DNA from: a bacterium | GTDB lineage: Bacteria > Tectomicrobia > Entotheonellia > Entotheonellales > Entotheonellaceae | Direction of reading: 5' to 3' | Length of the DNA stretch: 8,555 nucleotides | Assembly: GCA_027294925.1 (NCBI GenBank) | Contig: JAPULM010000046.1 | Span: 1-8,555, forward strand | Part shown: positions 6,712 through 8,555 of the stretch, one piece after another | Layout: every line of letters starts with the position of its first letter | Numbering within the stretch: position 1 is the first letter of the stretch | Translations under genes and position numbers: made by a program | The notes under the pieces: model-generated | The model's input: only the letters and a program-made list of their open reading frames with translations | What the model was told of the DNA's origin: nothing | Database searches by the model: none

Positions 6712-6778
6712 CTTCGGTACCGTCCGCTCTCAGCGGCGTTTATCGGCGTTTGCCCTTCCCGAGGACGCTGACCGTCGG

Positions 6779-8068
6779 TCAACCATCTGGCAGGCGAATC
6801 AACACTTCGGACGGTTGCAGGTCGGCGCAACCAAGCGCGCCTAAATAGCGGGTGAGCATGAGCCACAGGATGCTGCTGACGACGATGATCCATGATAACC
6901 AGGTGAAGCTCAGTTGTTGTAAAGAAGTCTCCGTCGTCGCAAACCAAATTAACAGAACCGACGCGCCGACGCCTTCTGCGACGCGTTGCACCGCACCATC
7001 CACGACCACTTTGGCCACATCCCTGAAGGTGCGTTTGATGGGCAAATAGACTTGCTCCCACATTGAGCGGTGAATAGAGGATTTTAGCCCCCCTTCCACC
7101 ACCCTGAGCATGGTTTGGGCTTGCACGATTCTCCACACGGCGAACAACCCCAATCCTCCCAGCAACGCTCCTGGCAGCAACATGAGCGCCCCATCGATGC
7201 CCACTTTTGCTTGCAGACGTGGGGCGACAAGCAGTTGGATAACCAGCGCAGCGAGATTGAGGATGATGTAGAAGCTGGCAAAAAATTGGGCGTTGTTATG
7301 GCCTGATAGCGTGACCGCGGCGTAAAACTGAAAGTCGATATATAACGCCGCAATGCTTGCCAGGGCGCTGATGGCCATCAGGACTTGGACATAACGCTGC
7401 CGCATCAGCGCTGATGGCCTGGCCGCATGTCCGTTATCGGTGTCAGCAGCCATTGCTTCTGGTTGCGGTTGCCGCTCAGAATCGTTTTCGATAGGATGCT
7501 CGCGGTGCGCCTTCGCCACCAAAAGACCTGTGACCACCAGCACGCACGAGCCCAAGACCAGCAAGTAGCGTGGGGATAGATAGACGGAGAGGCCTTTGGC
7601 AAGGAGTCCACCCACGATGCCGCCGCTCATGGAGGCAGCGCCGATTCGACTATAGACTCGCCGCAGGGTATCAACTCCGGCCCCGTCTAACAGATCGCTT
7701 GCCAGCAGCCAGACGCTCGCCAAGACAGCGGCGAAAATCGTCGGCACGATGATGAACATCACCGTCATCAGCACCCGGTGTTCTGCATCAGCATAGGGGA
7801 CAAACGGCAAAAACACGATAGCGGCTAGGAAAAACAGGGCTGTCCGCGTTTTTCTTGCCCCCCAGCGATCCAGGGCCTTGAGATGGAAAAGGGCGGCAGG
7901 CACCGCAGCGACGGCGATCCACACGTAGGCCAAGGGCAATTGCCTGAGACCGCCGTGGTCAAAAAAGACGGCATCCCGGCACGTTTTAACCATGATGAAT
8001 GCCATCATGGCAAGGCCCACCGTCAGGATAGGGTAGCGTGCTCGTGCGCTGTAATATAATTCTTGCAT
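6779..8068 (-). CDS. Npt1/Npt2-type (ATP:ADP antiporter family) membrane transporter
   Basis: A 429-residue inner-membrane protein with about 12 hydrophobic segments (near 12-27, 47-63, 76-92, 99-122, 143-163, 166-186, 225-245, 258-283, 290-313, a weaker one near 325-345, 363-378 and 386-407) in two halves. They are joined by a hydrophilic loop (187-224) rich in Glu, Gln and Asp. RDAVFFDHGG (31-40) near the start and the late block SSIHRSMWEQVYLPIKRTFRDVAK (330-353, in two halves around YLPIKR) are typical of Tlc/Npt-type carriers and their free-living bacterial relatives. In intracellular parasites these exchange ATP for ADP. In free-living bacteria the substrate is mostly unknown. It appears intact. 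The ATG at 8068 has no good ribosome binding site: GAGGA (8090-8086) is 17 bases away. It follows the serine hydrolase remnant by 31 bases on the same strand and may once have been co-transcribed with it. Confidence 0.75.
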   Translation of the reverse strand: MQELYYSARARYPILTVGLAMMAFIMVKTCRDAVFFDHGGLRQLPLAYVWIAVAAVPAALFHLKALDRWGARKTRTALFFLAAIVFLPFVPYADAEHRVLMTVMFIIVPTIFAAVLASVWLLASDLLDGAGVDTLRRVYSRIGAASMSGGIVGGLLAKGLSVYLSPRYLLVLGSCVLVVTGLLVAKAHREHPIENDSERQPQPEAMAADTDNGHAARPSALMRQRYVQVLMAISALASIAALYIDFQFYAAVTLSGHNNAQFFASFYIILNLAALVIQLLVAPRLQAKVGIDGALMLLPGALLGGLGLFAVWRIVQAQTMLRVVEGGLKSSIHRSMWEQVYLPIKRTFRDVAKVVVDGAVQRVAEGVGASVLLIWFATTETSLQQLSFTWLSWIIVVSSILWLMLTRYLGALGCADLQPSEVLIRLPDG

Positions 8069-8082
8069 CTCATGTCTTGACT

Positions 8083-8096
8083 CAGTCCTCAGTCCT
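8083..8096. repeat. Tandem 7-bp duplication ahead of the transporter start
   Basis: CAGTCCT occurs twice without a gap (8083-8089 and 8090-8096). Read on the minus strand the array gives repeated AGGACTG with purine-rich ribosome-binding-like segments, between the serine hydrolase stop and the transporter ATG. The duplication moves the best Shine-Dalgarno-like sequence to an unfavourable distance from the start. Both copies are seen directly; an effect on translation is only a guess. Confidence 0.4.
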
Positions 8097-8099
8097 CTC

Positions 8100-8435
8100 C
8101 TAACGGCGAACGATCAAGTCGTCTAGAGGCACAATGAGCCGGGATAGCCACCTTCCCCCCTCGGGATAATGTGCCAGACCCGCGGCGATATACGTATAGC
8201 CGTCCCGCTCAACGATGGCACTGTCTGCGTGCCATTGCTTCCAGGAGCCGGATTTCCGACAGATTTTGGAGCCCGGGCGTGCTGCCAGCCCCCTGACGAA
8301 CTTGTGATGCAACGCCGGTCTGGCAAGCATCCGTTTCATTTCCTTGCACAGCTTTGGCGACACCAGCCGCTCCGTCTCCAGCAGATAGTAGAACGTTGCC
8401 GCCTGTAGGGCGGGGGCAGCTGAAAGAATTCGCCG
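8100..8435 (-). pseudogene. 3' part of a class A beta-lactamase-like serine hydrolase
   Basis: The minus-strand frame from 8435 down to the TAG at 8102-8100 encodes 111 residues ending a serine hydrolase of the beta-lactamase class A-like (PF13354 type) family. It includes ATFYYLLETERLVSPKL, then HHKFVRGLAARPGSKI, the KSG triad (equivalent to KTG) with SWKQWHADSAIVERDGYTY, and the closing LSRLIVPLDDLIVRR. The family likeness starts by about codon 8409. Directly upstream an in-frame TGA stands at 8438-8436, and no good start follows (GTG at 8363 lies inside the conserved region). The SxxK serine motif and the SDN-like motif are not in this window. So the gene is either broken by a nonsense mutation or truncated by recombination near 8410-8440. 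A translated remnant would lack the catalytic serine. Confidence 0.65.
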
Positions 8436-8555
8436 TCAGTCCTGCATCGACGCCGCACTCTTCGGGAAGCTCACACCGATCAAACAATCGCGGCTGACCA
8501 GCTTAGCCAGGTCCTCCTCGCTCCAGCCGTCCGTATCTTTCGGGCGCTGGGGAAG
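8436..8555 (-). other. Open frame running off the window, unidentified
   Basis: From the right edge the same frame as the serine hydrolase remnant is open for 39 codons and stops at the TGA 8438-8436. It includes DTDGWSEEDLAKLV and SRDCLIGVSFPKSAASMQD. I do not recognise it. It is either the preceding part of the hydrolase gene, with the TGA as a nonsense mutation (TGG to TGA would restore Trp), or the end of an unrelated gene fused to the remnant. A 39-codon open frame alone is not strong evidence of coding. Confidence 0.25.

Noticed and set aside
8209..8487. 92-codon minus-strand frame across the serine hydrolase remnant
   Set aside because: Its translation is low-complexity Gly/Ala/Cys sequence without family features. 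The overlapping frame carries the clear KSG-type hydrolase motifs.

Overview
The window is a moderately GC-rich bacterial chromosome segment, probably from a proteobacterium. That guess rests on the style of the tyrosine-phosphatase-like gene, the catabolic hydantoinase operon and clear AGGAG-type ribosome binding sites; nothing here fixes the genus. I see no rRNA, tRNA, CRISPR array or intact insertion sequence.

Left part (1-840): about 200 bases of relatively AT-rich non-coding DNA with two small inverted repeats, then a minus-strand gene for a small tyrosine-phosphatase-like protein (198-659) with an atypical Cys-X4-Arg active-site loop. A 181-base divergent spacer separates it from the next gene. 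The spacer holds a possible extended -10 promoter and a striking set of three GGCGAT/ATCGCC half-sites that can form two mutually exclusive hairpins just upstream of the operon's first ribosome binding site.

Centre (841-6152): a plus-strand catabolic operon of an amidohydrolase related to the SsnA/TrzN/creatinine-deiminase group, then hyuA and hyuB, the two subunits of an ATP-dependent N-methylhydantoinase/5-oxoprolinase-family enzyme. The simplest reading is that the amidohydrolase acts on a cyclic amide or N-heterocycle and HyuAB opens a lactam or hydantoin ring with ATP. Creatinine to N-methylhydantoin to N-carbamoylsarcosine is the best-known pathway of this shape. The amidohydrolase lacks the usual catalytic Glu of its deaminase relatives, so its reaction may differ. 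No transporter or regulator is encoded in the visible part.

Right part (6125-8555): the operon ends in what looks like a rearranged flank. The 3' end of hyuB overlaps, in another frame, the last 31 codons of an AMP-dependent acyl-CoA synthetase whose body is absent. Convergent to it, on the minus strand, lie a 145-residue orphan resembling the C-terminal accessory domain of XPB/Ssl2-like helicases, an apparently intact 12-segment Npt/Tlc-type (ATP:ADP antiporter family) transporter, and the 3' end of a class A beta-lactamase-like serine hydrolase interrupted by an in-frame TGA. Three gene remnants within 2.4 kb suggest repeated recombination or gene decay next to the catabolic operon.
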